This document shows, piece after piece, positions 24,073-32,866 of a stretch of 64,000 nt of DNA; position 1 is the stretch's first letter; every line of letters starts with the position of its first letter. The notes beneath the pieces were generated by a model. It made no database searches. It had not been told where the DNA came from and was given only the letters and a program-made list of their open reading frames with translations. Location: contig DATGJP010000068.1 of the NCBI GenBank assembly GCA_035295125.1, positions 62,001 to 126,000 on the forward strand, in the 5' to 3' direction. This DNA comes from JAICMB01 sp035295125. GTDB lineage: Bacteria > Acidobacteriota > Terriglobia > Bryobacterales > Bryobacteraceae. The position numbers and the translations under genes were made by a program.

Positions 24073-25884
24073 TTAAGGAATCCCCACCTTTTTCACCAAC
24101 GCTTCAAATCGCGCGTCGTCGTGCAGTGGCGCAAAACTCGGCTCGGTTTTCATCAGGGGCAAGGCCACCGAGTGCATTTGAAACGCCTGATCCAACGCTT
24201 TGAGCGCTTCGCCGGAGTCCCCTTCAAGTGCCGCCATCACTGCAATCGAGTAAGGATGCGATGGAGAGCGCGCCAAGGCAAGCTCGTAAGATTTGCGTAG
24301 CGCCTGCTGGGGGCTGAGCGAGGCGAGTTCCGCCTTTAACTGCGTGTCGCGCACCAGGTACTGCAATTGTGCCGCGGCCTCTTTGAACCTTCCCTGCAAT
24401 TCCAGCGATCGCATCAGACACGCACGCGCCTCGCCGAACGACGGCTCCAAGTCGAGCATTCGCTGCATGTGCTCCGTCGCCTCTGCAAATTTATGAGCCT
24501 GCAGAAAGAGCCAGCCGGCGTCTACGTTGATGCGCTGCGACAACGGATCGAAAGCCAGCGCCCGCCGCAGTGACATTAGGCCTTCCTCGGGATGTCCCGT
24601 GGCGACCAGGAACCAGGCGTAATCATGGTGCGCCGCAGCGAGGCTGGGATTGAGGTCAATAGCACGCTTGAAGTGACGCTCGGCTTCCACCCAGTTCCAG
24701 TCGTAGAAGAACAGAGTGTCTGCCAGGGCGTTATGGGCGGCAGCATCACGGTCGTTGAGCAACAGCGCCTTCTCTGCGGCTGGTTTGGCTTTCTGAAGAT
24801 TGGCAGGCTCATCGGTAGCGCGGCCGAGTTGTACATTGACATCAGCCAGCGCCGTGAATGCGTCCGACATCGTTCCATCCGCGGCCGCAGCCTTTTCAAA
24901 GGAGGCCATGGCCCGCTGCAGATCTGCAATGTCGCCTTTGTTCGCTAAGTAGCGGCCGCGGGTGTAATCCTCGTATGCGCTTTTATTCAATACCTGCCTG
25001 CGCCAACTCATCACCGGCTCGCCCGGCACCACTTGGTCAACGACCGCCTTTGCCACGCGGGCCGCCAGCTCCTGTTCCGTACTGAAGAGATCACTCCGCG
25101 CCCGCTCATAGGTTTCCGACCACAACTGCGACTGGTCGGCGACCGAGGTGATGCGTGCAGTGATGCGCACGACATCGGCATTCTGCTGAACGTTGCCCTC
25201 AACAACGTAGTTGACGTGCAGGTCCTTCCCAATCTGCTCTAAGCCCTTATTGGTGTTCTTCAAGCTCATCGCCGATGTCTGGGCAATCACCCCGATGCGG
25301 TTCTGGAGGACGCCCAACTGGCTGATTGTCTCGCCGGTGAGGCCCTCGACGAAGACGTCGCACTCCTCTCCACAGTTCAGGTTACGGAATGGAAGCACCG
25401 CGATTTTCAAGCGCTCACCGGGATCCACCTTCAACGCAGCGCGGTGGCGGGCGACCAATGTCACCGTTGCGATCAGCAGAATAACCGCCGCAGCGACGAT
25501 GAAAATCGGCCTCCGCGGCGCCACGCGAGGGGCAGCGCGTACAGTTTCAGCAGGATTTGCGGCTCCCACCGTTTCAACTGGAGCGATAAACCGGTATCCC
25601 CGCCGCGGAACGGTCTGTATAAACCGCGGCGACTCCGAATCATCACGGAGTGCGTCCCGGACCTGGGCAATGCAGACGTTCAGGTTGCGGTCTACATCCC
25701 CCTGGTTTTCCGTTCCCCATATGGCCTGCTGGATCTCCTGCCGCGTCCGCAACTCACCGGGATTCTGAAGAAAGAACTGCAGAAGCAGCAGCGGTTGGGG
25801 CGCCAGCTTGATCAGCGTTCCGCCCTTGCGTAACTCGAGATCCGTGGTGTCGAGCTCAAATACTCCGAACCGGTAGACCGCCAT
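24073..25884 (-). CDS. CadC-like regulator: winged helix, TM, TolB-like domain, TPR repeats
   Basis: A 603-residue protein. Residues ~1-105 are an OmpR/CadC winged helix (FELDTTDLELRKGG, LLLLQFFLQNPGELRTRQEI, RNLNVCIAQVRDALRDD, FIQTVPRRGYRFIAP). One transmembrane helix lies at ~150-165 (IFIVAAAVILLIATVTLV). A TolB/FlgO-like domain begins LKIAVLPFRNLN, and TPR-like helical pairs fill ~290-600. Such proteins are abundant in Acidobacteria and are thought to carry signals from the periplasm directly to DNA. It starts 14 bases after the rsmE stop on the same strand. Its targets are unknown. Confidence 0.88.
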   Translation of the reverse strand: MAVYRFGVFELDTTDLELRKGGTLIKLAPQPLLLLQFFLQNPGELRTRQEIQQAIWGTENQGDVDRNLNVCIAQVRDALRDDSESPRFIQTVPRRGYRFIAPVETVGAANPAETVRAAPRVAPRRPIFIVAAAVILLIATVTLVARHRAALKVDPGERLKIAVLPFRNLNCGEECDVFVEGLTGETISQLGVLQNRIGVIAQTSAMSLKNTNKGLEQIGKDLHVNYVVEGNVQQNADVVRITARITSVADQSQLWSETYERARSDLFSTEQELAARVAKAVVDQVVPGEPVMSWRRQVLNKSAYEDYTRGRYLANKGDIADLQRAMASFEKAAAADGTMSDAFTALADVNVQLGRATDEPANLQKAKPAAEKALLLNDRDAAAHNALADTLFFYDWNWVEAERHFKRAIDLNPSLAAAHHDYAWFLVATGHPEEGLMSLRRALAFDPLSQRINVDAGWLFLQAHKFAEATEHMQRMLDLEPSFGEARACLMRSLELQGRFKEAAAQLQYLVRDTQLKAELASLSPQQALRKSYELALARSPSHPYSIAVMAALEGDSGEALKALDQAFQMHSVALPLMKTEPSFAPLHDDARFEALVKKVGIP

Positions 25885-25898
25885 GCGTGACTATGAGG

Positions 25899-26624
25899 TT
25901 ATGTTACCGCCCACGCGGCACTGACAATCGCCAATGCGGCGGCGGCGGCCGTCTCGGCGCGAAGTATGTTCTGACCCAGAGACGCCGCCATCCAACCCGC
26001 ATCGCGCATTGCCTCACGTTCCCGGCCGGTCCAACCTCCTTCCGGGCCAACGAGTATCCCCACCGTCTCGCCGGCACAGCGCTGCGACGGAAGAGTTGCA
26101 AGAATGGGCGGCGCACCGCTTATTTCCTCGAGCGCCAGCCGGTACGCCGCCTCATAGCGCAGCGCATCGTCGAACTGCGTCACCTCGTGCAGTTCCGGCA
26201 GAAGCTGCCGCCGCGATTGTTCGCTCGCCTCGCGTGCGATTTTACGCCAGCGAACCAGGCGGCCCGGCGCCGCCCGATCGAGCCCTTTCTCGCTCCGGTC
26301 AGCCACAAACGGAATGATCGCATGTGCTCCCAGCTCCGTAGCTTTCTCGACAAGCCATTCGAACCGATCGAACTTGATCAAGGCAGCCAGAACAACCGGA
26401 CGAACCAGCGGCTCCGTTGCAGCGAGTTTCTCGACGATCGTAAACGTGACGGCGTCCTTCCGCGCCGTTTCCACCTCCGCGAGATAAACCTGCCGGTTGT
26501 CGGAAATCTCGTATTTCTGGCCAGCTTCAACGCGCAGCACGCGAGTGAGATGATGCGCCTCTTCTCCACTCACGGTGGCGTGTCCTGAACGGACCTCATC
26601 CACGAAAAAACGGCGTCGCGCCAT
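25899..26624 (-). CDS. rsmE: 16S rRNA (uracil-1498-N3)-methyltransferase RsmE
   Basis: A 241-residue SPOUT-class enzyme methylating U1498 of 16S rRNA. Its N-terminal PUA-like part starts MARRRFFVDEV and has GEEAHHLTRVLR. The SPOUT knot is marked by KFDRFEWLVEKATELGAHAI (in part), SRRQLLPELHEV and GILVGPEGGWTGREREAM, then LGQNILRAETAAAAAL. The start at 26624 was chosen over the much longer open frame, whose upstream part is antisense to the antitoxin gene. Confidence 0.94.
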   Translation of the reverse strand: MARRRFFVDEVRSGHATVSGEEAHHLTRVLRVEAGQKYEISDNRQVYLAEVETARKDAVTFTIVEKLAATEPLVRPVVLAALIKFDRFEWLVEKATELGAHAIIPFVADRSEKGLDRAAPGRLVRWRKIAREASEQSRRQLLPELHEVTQFDDALRYEAAYRLALEEISGAPPILATLPSQRCAGETVGILVGPEGGWTGREREAMRDAGWMAASLGQNILRAETAAAAALAIVSAAWAVT

Positions 26625-26676
26625 ATCGTTAATGTATCTCCGGCCCGGGTTCCCATATTTATGGGAAAATGGGTCG

Positions 26677-26931
26677 GTGAAGACCACCATCGAACTCCCC
26701 GACGCACTCTTCCGTCGCGCCAAGGCCGCGGCCGCCGAAGAAGGTAAAAGCCTCAAGGATTTCTTCAGCGAGGCCCTCTTGGATCGCTTAAGAGGCAGGA
26801 GTGCCGGTGGCCTGGCCAAGCCCTGGGAGGCCGGCTTCGGCGGACTCAAATCCCTCCGCCGCGAGAATAGCCGCATCAGTCAATTGATTGAGGCAGAATT
26901 CGGGACCATCGATGAGGAAGAATGGCGATAA
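26677..26931 (+). CDS. ribbon-helix-helix antitoxin (VapB-like)
   Basis: An 84-residue protein starting with GTG at 26677 (KTTIELPDALFRRAKAAAAE). The strand TTIELP followed by two helices is the ribbon-helix-helix DNA-binding fold of type II antitoxins; the C-terminal tail (GGLKSLRRENSRISQLIEAE) would cover the toxin. The ATG at 26661 is out of frame. It overlaps the PIN toxin gene by 10 bp, the normal coupling of such pairs. Antitoxin-toxin complexes usually repress their own promoter, which here would lie between rsmE and this gene. Confidence 0.8.
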   Translation: MKTTIELPDALFRRAKAAAAEEGKSLKDFFSEALLDRLRGRSAGGLAKPWEAGFGGLKSLRRENSRISQLIEAEFGTIDEEEWR

Positions 26932-27317
26932 TCCTCGACACCAATGCGCTCTCGGCTTTCGCCGACGGTGACGAGGGACTTCGCGATGCCATCCATCGCG
27001 AAAAAGATCTGGCGATGCCGGTGATCGTTCTTGGAGAGTACCTGTTCGGGATTCGTTCGTCGCGGCATCGCGCACGGTATCAAGACTGGCTGAATCGACA
27101 TTCGCTGTTTTGGCTCGTCCTATCCATTGGCGTCGGTACGGCAGAGTGTTACGCGGAGATCTGGGGTGAACTCAAATCAAAAGGCCGTCCAGTTCCCACA
27201 AACGACGTCTGGATCGCCGCCCTCGCGCGGGAGCACGGATACCCAATCGCAAGCCGCGATAGTCATTTCGACCTAGTCGCAGGTGTCCGGCGCATCTCGT
27301 GGACGCCCCGGCTATAA
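26922..27317 (+). CDS. vapC: PIN-domain ribonuclease toxin (VapC-like)
   Basis: A 131-residue PIN protein. The four acidic metal ligands are Asp6 (ILDTNALSA), Glu39 (VLGEYLFG), Asp95 (TNDVWIAALA) and Asp113 (ASRDSHFD), so the nuclease looks intact. VapC toxins cut tRNA or rRNA when the antitoxin is lost. It overlaps the antitoxin by 10 bp and ends 10 bases before ruvA, so it is inserted directly ahead of the ruvAB-folK genes and may share transcription with them. Confidence 0.9.
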   Translation: MAIILDTNALSAFADGDEGLRDAIHREKDLAMPVIVLGEYLFGIRSSRHRARYQDWLNRHSLFWLVLSIGVGTAECYAEIWGELKSKGRPVPTNDVWIAALAREHGYPIASRDSHFDLVAGVRRISWTPRL

Positions 27318-27327
27318 TGATCGCTTC

Positions 27328-27930
27328 ATGATCGCCTACCTCCGCGGCACAATCCTTGAGAAACACCCCAACCAGGTGATCGTCGATACGGGCGGCGTCG
27401 GCTACGACGTGCTCATTCCCGTTTCCACGTTTTCCGCGCTGCCGGATGCCGGCGCCGAAGTCCGCCTCCGTATTCACACTCACGTCCGCGAAGACGCACT
27501 CTCGCTCTACGGCTTTTTTACCGCCGAAGAAAAGGCCATCTTCGAGAAGCTGATCTCGGTGAGCGGCATCGGCCCCACCGCCGCAATCAAGGTCCTCTCC
27601 GGCTTGAATACCGCCGACCTGATCACGGCCATCCGCAACAGCCAGGTCGACCAACTCGTCAGGATTCCCGGCGTCGGCAAGAAAACCGCTGAGCGCATGG
27701 TGCTTGAACTCAAAGACAAGCTGGAAGGCATCGGCTCACCAGTCGCCCCCGGGCCGGCCGCCAAACCCGTCCCCGTCCTCAACGACATTGAACAGGACGT
27801 ATTGTCGGCCCTGGTGAACCTGGGATGCCAGCGCGCCGCGGCCGAAGCCGCAGTCCGCAAAGCCAAAGCCGAAGGTGTCGCCGCCGAGTTCGAGCCGCTT
27901 TTTCGACGCGGACTGGAGCTCGTGCGATAA
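27328..27930 (+). CDS. ruvA: Holliday junction branch migration protein RuvA
   Basis: A 200-residue protein that binds four-way junctions as a tetramer and loads RuvB. It starts MIAYLRGTILEKHPNQ, the standard RuvA N-terminal OB fold. Two helix-hairpin-helix motifs are visible (LISVSGIGPTAAIKVLSG and LVRIPGVGKKTAERMVLELK, the latter in the usual position). The last ~45 residues are domain III, which contacts RuvB. ATG at 27328 was chosen; the longer frame runs back into vapC. RuvB follows after 8 bases. Confidence 0.96.
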   Translation: MIAYLRGTILEKHPNQVIVDTGGVGYDVLIPVSTFSALPDAGAEVRLRIHTHVREDALSLYGFFTAEEKAIFEKLISVSGIGPTAAIKVLSGLNTADLITAIRNSQVDQLVRIPGVGKKTAERMVLELKDKLEGIGSPVAPGPAAKPVPVLNDIEQDVLSALVNLGCQRAAAEAAVRKAKAEGVAAEFEPLFRRGLELVR

Positions 27931-27938
27931 ATTGAAAC

Positions 27939-28964
27939 TTGCGCGATAAAGGGATAGTCTCGGCCTCGGCGCTTGAAGGTGAGCGCCAGTTTGAGGTCAC
28001 GCTGCGCCCCCAAAGCCTCGACGAGTTCACCGGCCAGCCGAAACTCAAGGAGAATCTCTCCATCGCCATTGAAGCCGCTAAGCACCGCGGCGAGGCAATG
28101 GACCACGTGCTGCTCTATGGCCCGCCGGGCCTCGGCAAGACCACGCTGGCAACGATCATCGCGTGCGAGTTGGGCGTCGGATTCGAGCAAACCTCCGGAC
28201 CCATTCTGCAGAAGAAACTGGACCTCACGGGCGTACTCACAAACATCCGCACCCGCCAGGTCTTTTTCATCGACGAAATCCACCGCCTGCTGCCCGACGT
28301 GGAAGAGATACTCTACTCGGCGCTCGAGGATTTCCGCATGGACATCCTGATCGGCACCGGTCCGGGCGCCCGCACGCACTCCATGCCGATTCCGCGCTTC
28401 ACGGCCATCGGCGCAACGACGCGCCAGGGCCTGGTCAGCGCACCGCTGCGGGGACGTTTTGGGCTGGTGCTGCGCCTGAACCATTACGACGTTCCTGAAC
28501 TGACGCGTATCGTCTTGCGTTCGGCGGCTCTTCTCAACGTCACGATCGATGAACCCGGAGCGTCAGAAATCGCCCGCCGCAGCCGCGGCACGCCGCGCAT
28601 CGCGAATCGCCTGCTCCGGCGCGTCCGCGATTTTGCCCAGGTGCGCGCCGCCGGCCACATTGATCACATCGTCGCCACTACGGCCCTCAACCTCCTCGAA
28701 GTCGACCCATTCGGCCTCGACGAAATCGATCAAAAGATCATGCAGACCCTGCTGGCCAAGTATGCGGGCGGCCCCGTCGGCATCAATACCATCGCCGCGT
28801 CTATCGACGAGGAGGCGGACACGATTGAAGAAGTCTACGAACCTTACCTCATGCAGCTCGGGTTTGTCGATCGAACTCCGCGCGGACGCGTGGGTACCGA
28901 ACGAGCTTTCGAGTACTTCAAGATCCCCCGGCGGCCCCGGGGGTTGCAGAATTCATTGTTCTGA
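27939..28964 (+). CDS. ruvB: Holliday junction branch migration helicase RuvB
   Basis: A 341-residue AAA+ motor that drives branch migration with RuvA. Seen motifs are the N-terminal LRPQSLDEFTGQPKLKENL, Walker A GPPGLGKT, Walker B FIDEIHRL, sensor 1 AIGATTRQG, the arginine finger area APLRGRFGL, sensor 2 GTPRIANRLLRRVRDFA and the C-terminal winged helix GFVDRTPRGR. The only suitable start is TTG at 27939, which should lower translation compared with ruvA. It is followed after 2 bases by folK, also with TTG. Confidence 0.96.
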   Translation: MRDKGIVSASALEGERQFEVTLRPQSLDEFTGQPKLKENLSIAIEAAKHRGEAMDHVLLYGPPGLGKTTLATIIACELGVGFEQTSGPILQKKLDLTGVLTNIRTRQVFFIDEIHRLLPDVEEILYSALEDFRMDILIGTGPGARTHSMPIPRFTAIGATTRQGLVSAPLRGRFGLVLRLNHYDVPELTRIVLRSAALLNVTIDEPGASEIARRSRGTPRIANRLLRRVRDFAQVRAAGHIDHIVATTALNLLEVDPFGLDEIDQKIMQTLLAKYAGGPVGINTIAASIDEEADTIEEVYEPYLMQLGFVDRTPRGRVGTERAFEYFKIPRRPRGLQNSLF

Positions 28965-28966
28965 CA

Positions 28967-29467
28967 TTGAAAACGGCCTACCTATCACTCGGGTCGAACA
29001 TCGGAGACCGCGAACACAACCTGACACGCGCGCTCGAAGTCCTCGGGGCTCCTGACCTGCGCATCGTCCGCACGTCGTCTTTGTACGAAACTGAGCCGCG
29101 CGATATGCTCCAGCAGCCCTGGTTTCTGAATCTTGTGGTCCAAATCGAAACAAGTCTTTTCCCCCTGCAGCTTCTGGCCCGCACGCAGAAAGTTGAGCGT
29201 GACCTGGGGCGAAAGCGCCTGGTTGCTAAAGGACCGCGCTCCATCGACATCGACATCCTGCTCTTCGGGAATTTCGTCATCGACACACCGCAGTTGCAGA
29301 TCCCCCATCCGCGCCTCGTCGAACGGCGCTTTGTATTGGAACCATTGGCCGAAATCGCCCCGGATCTGCGACATCCCCTTACCCGCAAAACCGTCCGCGA
29401 AATGCTGGCGGGCACGGCAGGCCAAATCGTAAAGAGACACGGTAACCAGCCGGAGAAGCAACAGTAA
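28967..29467 (+). CDS. folK: 2-amino-4-hydroxy-6-hydroxymethyldihydropteridine pyrophosphokinase
   Basis: A 166-residue HPPK of the folate pathway, transferring pyrophosphate from ATP to the pterin. It opens YLSLGSNIGDREHNL, and the active-site signature is GPRSIDIDILLFGN, with the metal-binding Asp pair, followed by IPHPRLVERRFVLEPLAEIAP. The start is TTG at 28967, 2 bases after the ruvB stop. The C-terminal ~25 residues extend beyond the usual core. It is 9 bases ahead of the permease gene. Confidence 0.93.
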   Translation: MKTAYLSLGSNIGDREHNLTRALEVLGAPDLRIVRTSSLYETEPRDMLQQPWFLNLVVQIETSLFPLQLLARTQKVERDLGRKRLVAKGPRSIDIDILLFGNFVIDTPQLQIPHPRLVERRFVLEPLAEIAPDLRHPLTRKTVREMLAGTAGQIVKRHGNQPEKQQ

Positions 29468-29476
29468 TAACATCGG

Positions 29477-31930
29477 ATGCTTATGGATCACCTGCGATAT
29501 GCTCTTCGTGTCCTCGCGAAGGCGCCGTCATTTACCGCGATTGCCGTGCTGACGCTGGCCCTCGGTGTGGGCGTAAACAGCGGCATCTTTTCGATCGTTG
29601 ATGCCGTTGTGCTTCGGCCCCTCCCATATCCCCAACCCGAGCGCCTGGTGTCTCTGTGGACCAGGTCGCTCCCGAACCAGCCGCAGAACATGCGCTCGTC
29701 GGGCGACACATTGGGCGGGACCCCGAACGACCGCTTCACTATATCGCCCGCCAACCTCGTCGACTATCGAAAATCGACACGCGTATTCACGGGTATGGCG
29801 GGTTTTGCCTTTGCCGGCAGGAATCTGACGGAAAGCGGTCCGCCTGAGCGTTTGTTCGGAGAGAAGGTCACCGCGGATTATTTCCAGGTTCTGGGCGTCG
29901 GTCCCGCAATCGGCCGCGCTTTCCTGCCGCAAGAACAACAACCCGGCAACGATCGCGTCGTAATCATTACGAACGAGCTCTGGCACAGAAGATTCGGCGG
30001 TGATGCCGGTTTGCTCGGGCGCGAGATTATGCTCGATCAGCAGAATTGCCGCGTCATCGGGATTATGGCCCCCGGTTTCAAGTCGCCGACGCAATTCGTC
30101 GTTCCCGAGGAGCTGAGTTTCTTCGTCCCCGCCGCATACTCGCCGGCGCAACTGGCAGACCGTTCGACGGCGGAACTGAACGTCATCGCACGGCTCAAAC
30201 CCGGCGCCACCATCCGGCAGGCACAGGACGAGATGGACGCGATCTCGACGGGGCTGGAACAGCAGTTTCCCGCGACAAACAAAAACATCAGACTCGGGAT
30301 GGATCTCCTGGGGACGGATATTGCCAGCACGGTTCGCACCTCAATGTTGGTGCTCTCGGGAGCCGTGGGCCTGATCCTGCTAATCGCTTGTGCAAACCTG
30401 GCCAACCTGCTCCTGGCGCGGGGTGTAGGCCGCCAGCGGGAAATCGCGATTCGGTTTGCACTGGGCGCGAGACGAGGGCAGATCATACGCGAACTTTTCA
30501 CGCAGAGCGCCGCACTCGCCGCGTTCGGCTTCATAGCAGGCCTGGCTCTGGGAGGATGGACAACTCAGCTGCTCGTGAGGTTCGCTCCGGCGGACATTCC
30601 GCGCCTGGGTACAGCCGGAGTCGACGCGCGGGTGATCGCGTTTACGGCCCTGCTATCGATTGCTACTGCGATTCTCTTCGGACTGTTCCCAGCCATCCAG
30701 GCGACGAGATCGGGGCCTTCGACGACGCTGAAAGCCAGCGAACGCGGCGTTGCTGCTCCCGGGGTGATGCGCTCGCGCAACCTGCTCATGGTTGCCGAAA
30801 TCAGCCTCTCGATGATGCTGCTTGTCGGCGCCGGACTCCTGCTGCGCAGCTTTCTTCTGATGAATGGCGTGGACGTGGGGTATGAGACCCACAGCGTTGT
30901 TGCCATGAATGTTAACCTGCCGCCCGCGAACTATCCAACTGCCGATCAACGCTTCGCGTTCTTCGACGATCTGGCGGCCCGTGTTGCGGCACTGCCCGGC
31001 GTCGAGTCCACAGCCTTCGCAAATCGTCTTCCGCTTCGCGGCGGTTGGAATACCAGCGTCCAGTTGGACGACAAGCTCGACCAGAGAAACGCTGAAGGAC
31101 AAGCGGTCAGTACCGGGTATTTCCAGACGCTCGAGATTCCGCTTCTGCGCGGACGGCTTTTCACGCAGCAGGATCGCAGGAATGCACCTCGTGTAGCGAT
31201 TGTGAATGCGGCCTTCGCGCGTGCTTACCTCGGAGGGCACGATGCCACCGGCCATCAGCTTCGCTTGGGTCCCAACATGCCGGCGACCATCATTGGCATG
31301 GTCGCGGACGTACATCGCGGCGGCAAGGCGTCGCGCGCGGCCCCTCAAGTCTATTTCCCGGCCGCGCAAACGGACACCTACCCGGTTCGCCTTGCCGACT
31401 TCGCATTCCGCGCCGGTGGCGACCCCAAGGCGCTGGTCGCTGCCGTTCGGCGGCAGGTCTGGGCGATCGATAAGGATCAGCCGGTGACCCGTGTGGGCAG
31501 GCTCGACGATCTTGTGTCTGAGGCGGCCGCACCCCGGCGCTTTGAGACGCTGTTAATCGGTTTGTTCGCGGCACTCGCCTTGACACTGGCCCTCGTCGGG
31601 ATCTATGGGGTCGTCTCGTACTCCGTGTCGCAACGTACCGGCGAAATCGGGTTGCGTCTGGCGCTGGGCGCAAACCGGGGCAACATCCTGCGCATGGTCG
31701 TTCTGCGTTCCCTGATTTTGATCGCCGCCGGCATTGTGACCGGAGCGGCAGCGGCATACGGCCTCTCGCGGTATCTCGCGGCGTTACTTTTTGAAGTGAG
31801 ACCTTATGACCCGGCGACATACGCCACAATCGCGTTCCTGCTCTCGACGGTGGCCGTTGCCGCCTGCTTGGTCCCCGCGCGGCGGGCCATGAAGATCGAT
31901 CCAATGGTTGCTTTACGCTACGAGCGATAG
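29477..31930 (+). CDS. ADOP family (MacB-like) permease without ATPase
   Basis: An 817-residue membrane protein with two FtsX/MacB-type units: an N-terminal helix (LTLALGVGVNSGIFSIVDAV), a large periplasmic domain (FRLT-rich, MacB_PCD type), three helices (ending FGLFPAIQATR), then a second periplasmic domain and three more helices (GIYGVVSYSVSQRTGEIGLR, ending CLVPARRAMKIDPMVALRYE). This is the acidobacterial duplicated orphan permease pattern. It lacks the ~80-residue PadR/HAAS prefix that many ADOPs have, and no ATPase gene is adjacent. Such proteins are proposed to be exporters or signalling mechanotransducers. ATG at 29477 or 29483 may be the start. Confidence 0.9.
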   Translation: MLMDHLRYALRVLAKAPSFTAIAVLTLALGVGVNSGIFSIVDAVVLRPLPYPQPERLVSLWTRSLPNQPQNMRSSGDTLGGTPNDRFTISPANLVDYRKSTRVFTGMAGFAFAGRNLTESGPPERLFGEKVTADYFQVLGVGPAIGRAFLPQEQQPGNDRVVIITNELWHRRFGGDAGLLGREIMLDQQNCRVIGIMAPGFKSPTQFVVPEELSFFVPAAYSPAQLADRSTAELNVIARLKPGATIRQAQDEMDAISTGLEQQFPATNKNIRLGMDLLGTDIASTVRTSMLVLSGAVGLILLIACANLANLLLARGVGRQREIAIRFALGARRGQIIRELFTQSAALAAFGFIAGLALGGWTTQLLVRFAPADIPRLGTAGVDARVIAFTALLSIATAILFGLFPAIQATRSGPSTTLKASERGVAAPGVMRSRNLLMVAEISLSMMLLVGAGLLLRSFLLMNGVDVGYETHSVVAMNVNLPPANYPTADQRFAFFDDLAARVAALPGVESTAFANRLPLRGGWNTSVQLDDKLDQRNAEGQAVSTGYFQTLEIPLLRGRLFTQQDRRNAPRVAIVNAAFARAYLGGHDATGHQLRLGPNMPATIIGMVADVHRGGKASRAAPQVYFPAAQTDTYPVRLADFAFRAGGDPKALVAAVRRQVWAIDKDQPVTRVGRLDDLVSEAAAPRRFETLLIGLFAALALTLALVGIYGVVSYSVSQRTGEIGLRLALGANRGNILRMVVLRSLILIAAGIVTGAAAAYGLSRYLAALLFEVRPYDPATYATIAFLLSTVAVAACLVPARRAMKIDPMVALRYER

Positions 31931-31937
31931 CGCGGAC

Positions 31938-32278
31938 CTACTGCTCCTTGGTGTAGCACACGCCCTCGGTCTTCTCAGTGAATTGGGACGGGCGCCGCGA
32001 GAGGCAGAGCATCGGCTTTCCAGCCGGTCCGCGTTTCATCGACCATTCGAATGACGGATGTTGAGGCCCCGTAGTATTGGTGATATTGTTCCTCGCGTTG
32101 CACGGATCCCTGTTGAGCCTTATGGTCCGCATTGAGACGGACAGCAAGGAACGACTCGAGAACGGCAATGCGGTGGATTCCCAGGAGCCAGAACCGTGTT
32201 GCCGGTTTGCGGTGCGTCGCAAAAACCAACCATCGCTGCGATTAAGAACAAGACGACAGCAATTGTAATCTGCTTCAC
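31938..32278 (-). pseudogene. small secreted protein, apparently frameshifted
   Basis: GTG at 32278 follows AAGGAGG by 7 bases and opens a clean signal peptide (KQITIAVVLFLIAAMVGFC), but that frame stops after 52 codons at 32120. The region downstream is protein-like only in another frame, open to 31938 (NNITNTTGPQHPSFEWSMK, CLSRRPSQFTEKTEGVCYTK). A single shift between about 32130 and 32230 would join them into a ~110-residue secreted protein. It lies between the permease and tRNA-Leu. The alternative is a 52-residue peptide gene plus unrelated sequence. Confidence 0.4.
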
Positions 32279-32334
32279 GCTAGCCCTCCTTCGCGCATCG
32301 TGGCGTAGACGGAGTCTGTGCGGGGAACTGGAAG

Positions 32335-32423
32335 TGGTGCCCGGGGTGGGACTTGAACCCACACTCCCGTTGCCGGAAAAAGGATTTTAAGTCCTTTGCG
32401 TCTGCCGATTTCGCCACCCGGGC
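32335..32423 (-). tRNA. tRNA-Leu (anticodon UAA)
   Basis: A type II tRNA of 89 bases including an encoded CCA. On the minus strand the acceptor GCCCGGG pairs with CCCGGGC before A-CCA. The anticodon stem-loop reads GGA-CTTAAAA-TCC with anticodon TAA. A long variable arm and the T-loop GGTTCAAGTCC follow. Confidence 0.96.
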
Positions 32424-32440
32424 ACGGTGATTCTAAACGA

Positions 32441-32677
32441 CTATCGTTGCCGTCCTCCCACTGTTGGCAGTCGACGTGGGGGAATCTGTGGGGCTTCTTT
32501 CCTCGCCGGAGCGACAGCACTGTCAACCGATCGCAGCCAGGGATGTTGGTACTGCTGCGAGACCGGAACGTTGTTATGCCCCATCAGTTTCATGATAGTA
32601 GATGCGTTGGCCCCCGCCTCGCCCAAGAGCGTCCCAAAGGGGTGGCGGAGGAAAGGAGCACGAATCGTCCGGAGGCT
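32441..32677 (-). pseudogene. C-terminal remnant of a tyrosine recombinase (integrase)
   Basis: An open stretch of about 79 codons, bounded upstream by a TGA at 32678-32680, encodes the end of an integrase catalytic domain: FLRHPFGTLLGEAGANAS, then TIMKLMGHNNVPVSQQY with the second catalytic His and the Tyr nucleophile, then a divergent tail. The catalytic RHxxG box has Pro where Thr is usual. Everything before the R-H box is missing. It is 18 bases from the 5' end of tRNA-Leu and marks a former integrated element. Confidence 0.75.
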
Positions 32678-32866
32678 TCACAGGGGAGTTCTACGCCGTG
32701 AGTTCAAATCCACTCGCGCGAGCGAAAACACGGCCGGATTCTTCAACCCGTGCGTCCAGCATTGTGCTAAACGTTCCTTTCCAGTCTTCCTGTGGCGTTG
32801 GCCAACCTTCTTTCGACTTCGGGCCCAACTGGCGATGCGACCAACCTGGATGGACCGACGGGCGAG

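Noticed and set aside
32698..32720. GTTCAAATCCACTC, resembling a tRNA T-loop
   Set aside because: The flanking bases do not form a T-stem (A-C and G-A mismatches next to the loop) and no acceptor or anticodon stem is found around it. It may be a decayed attachment-site piece, but this cannot be supported.
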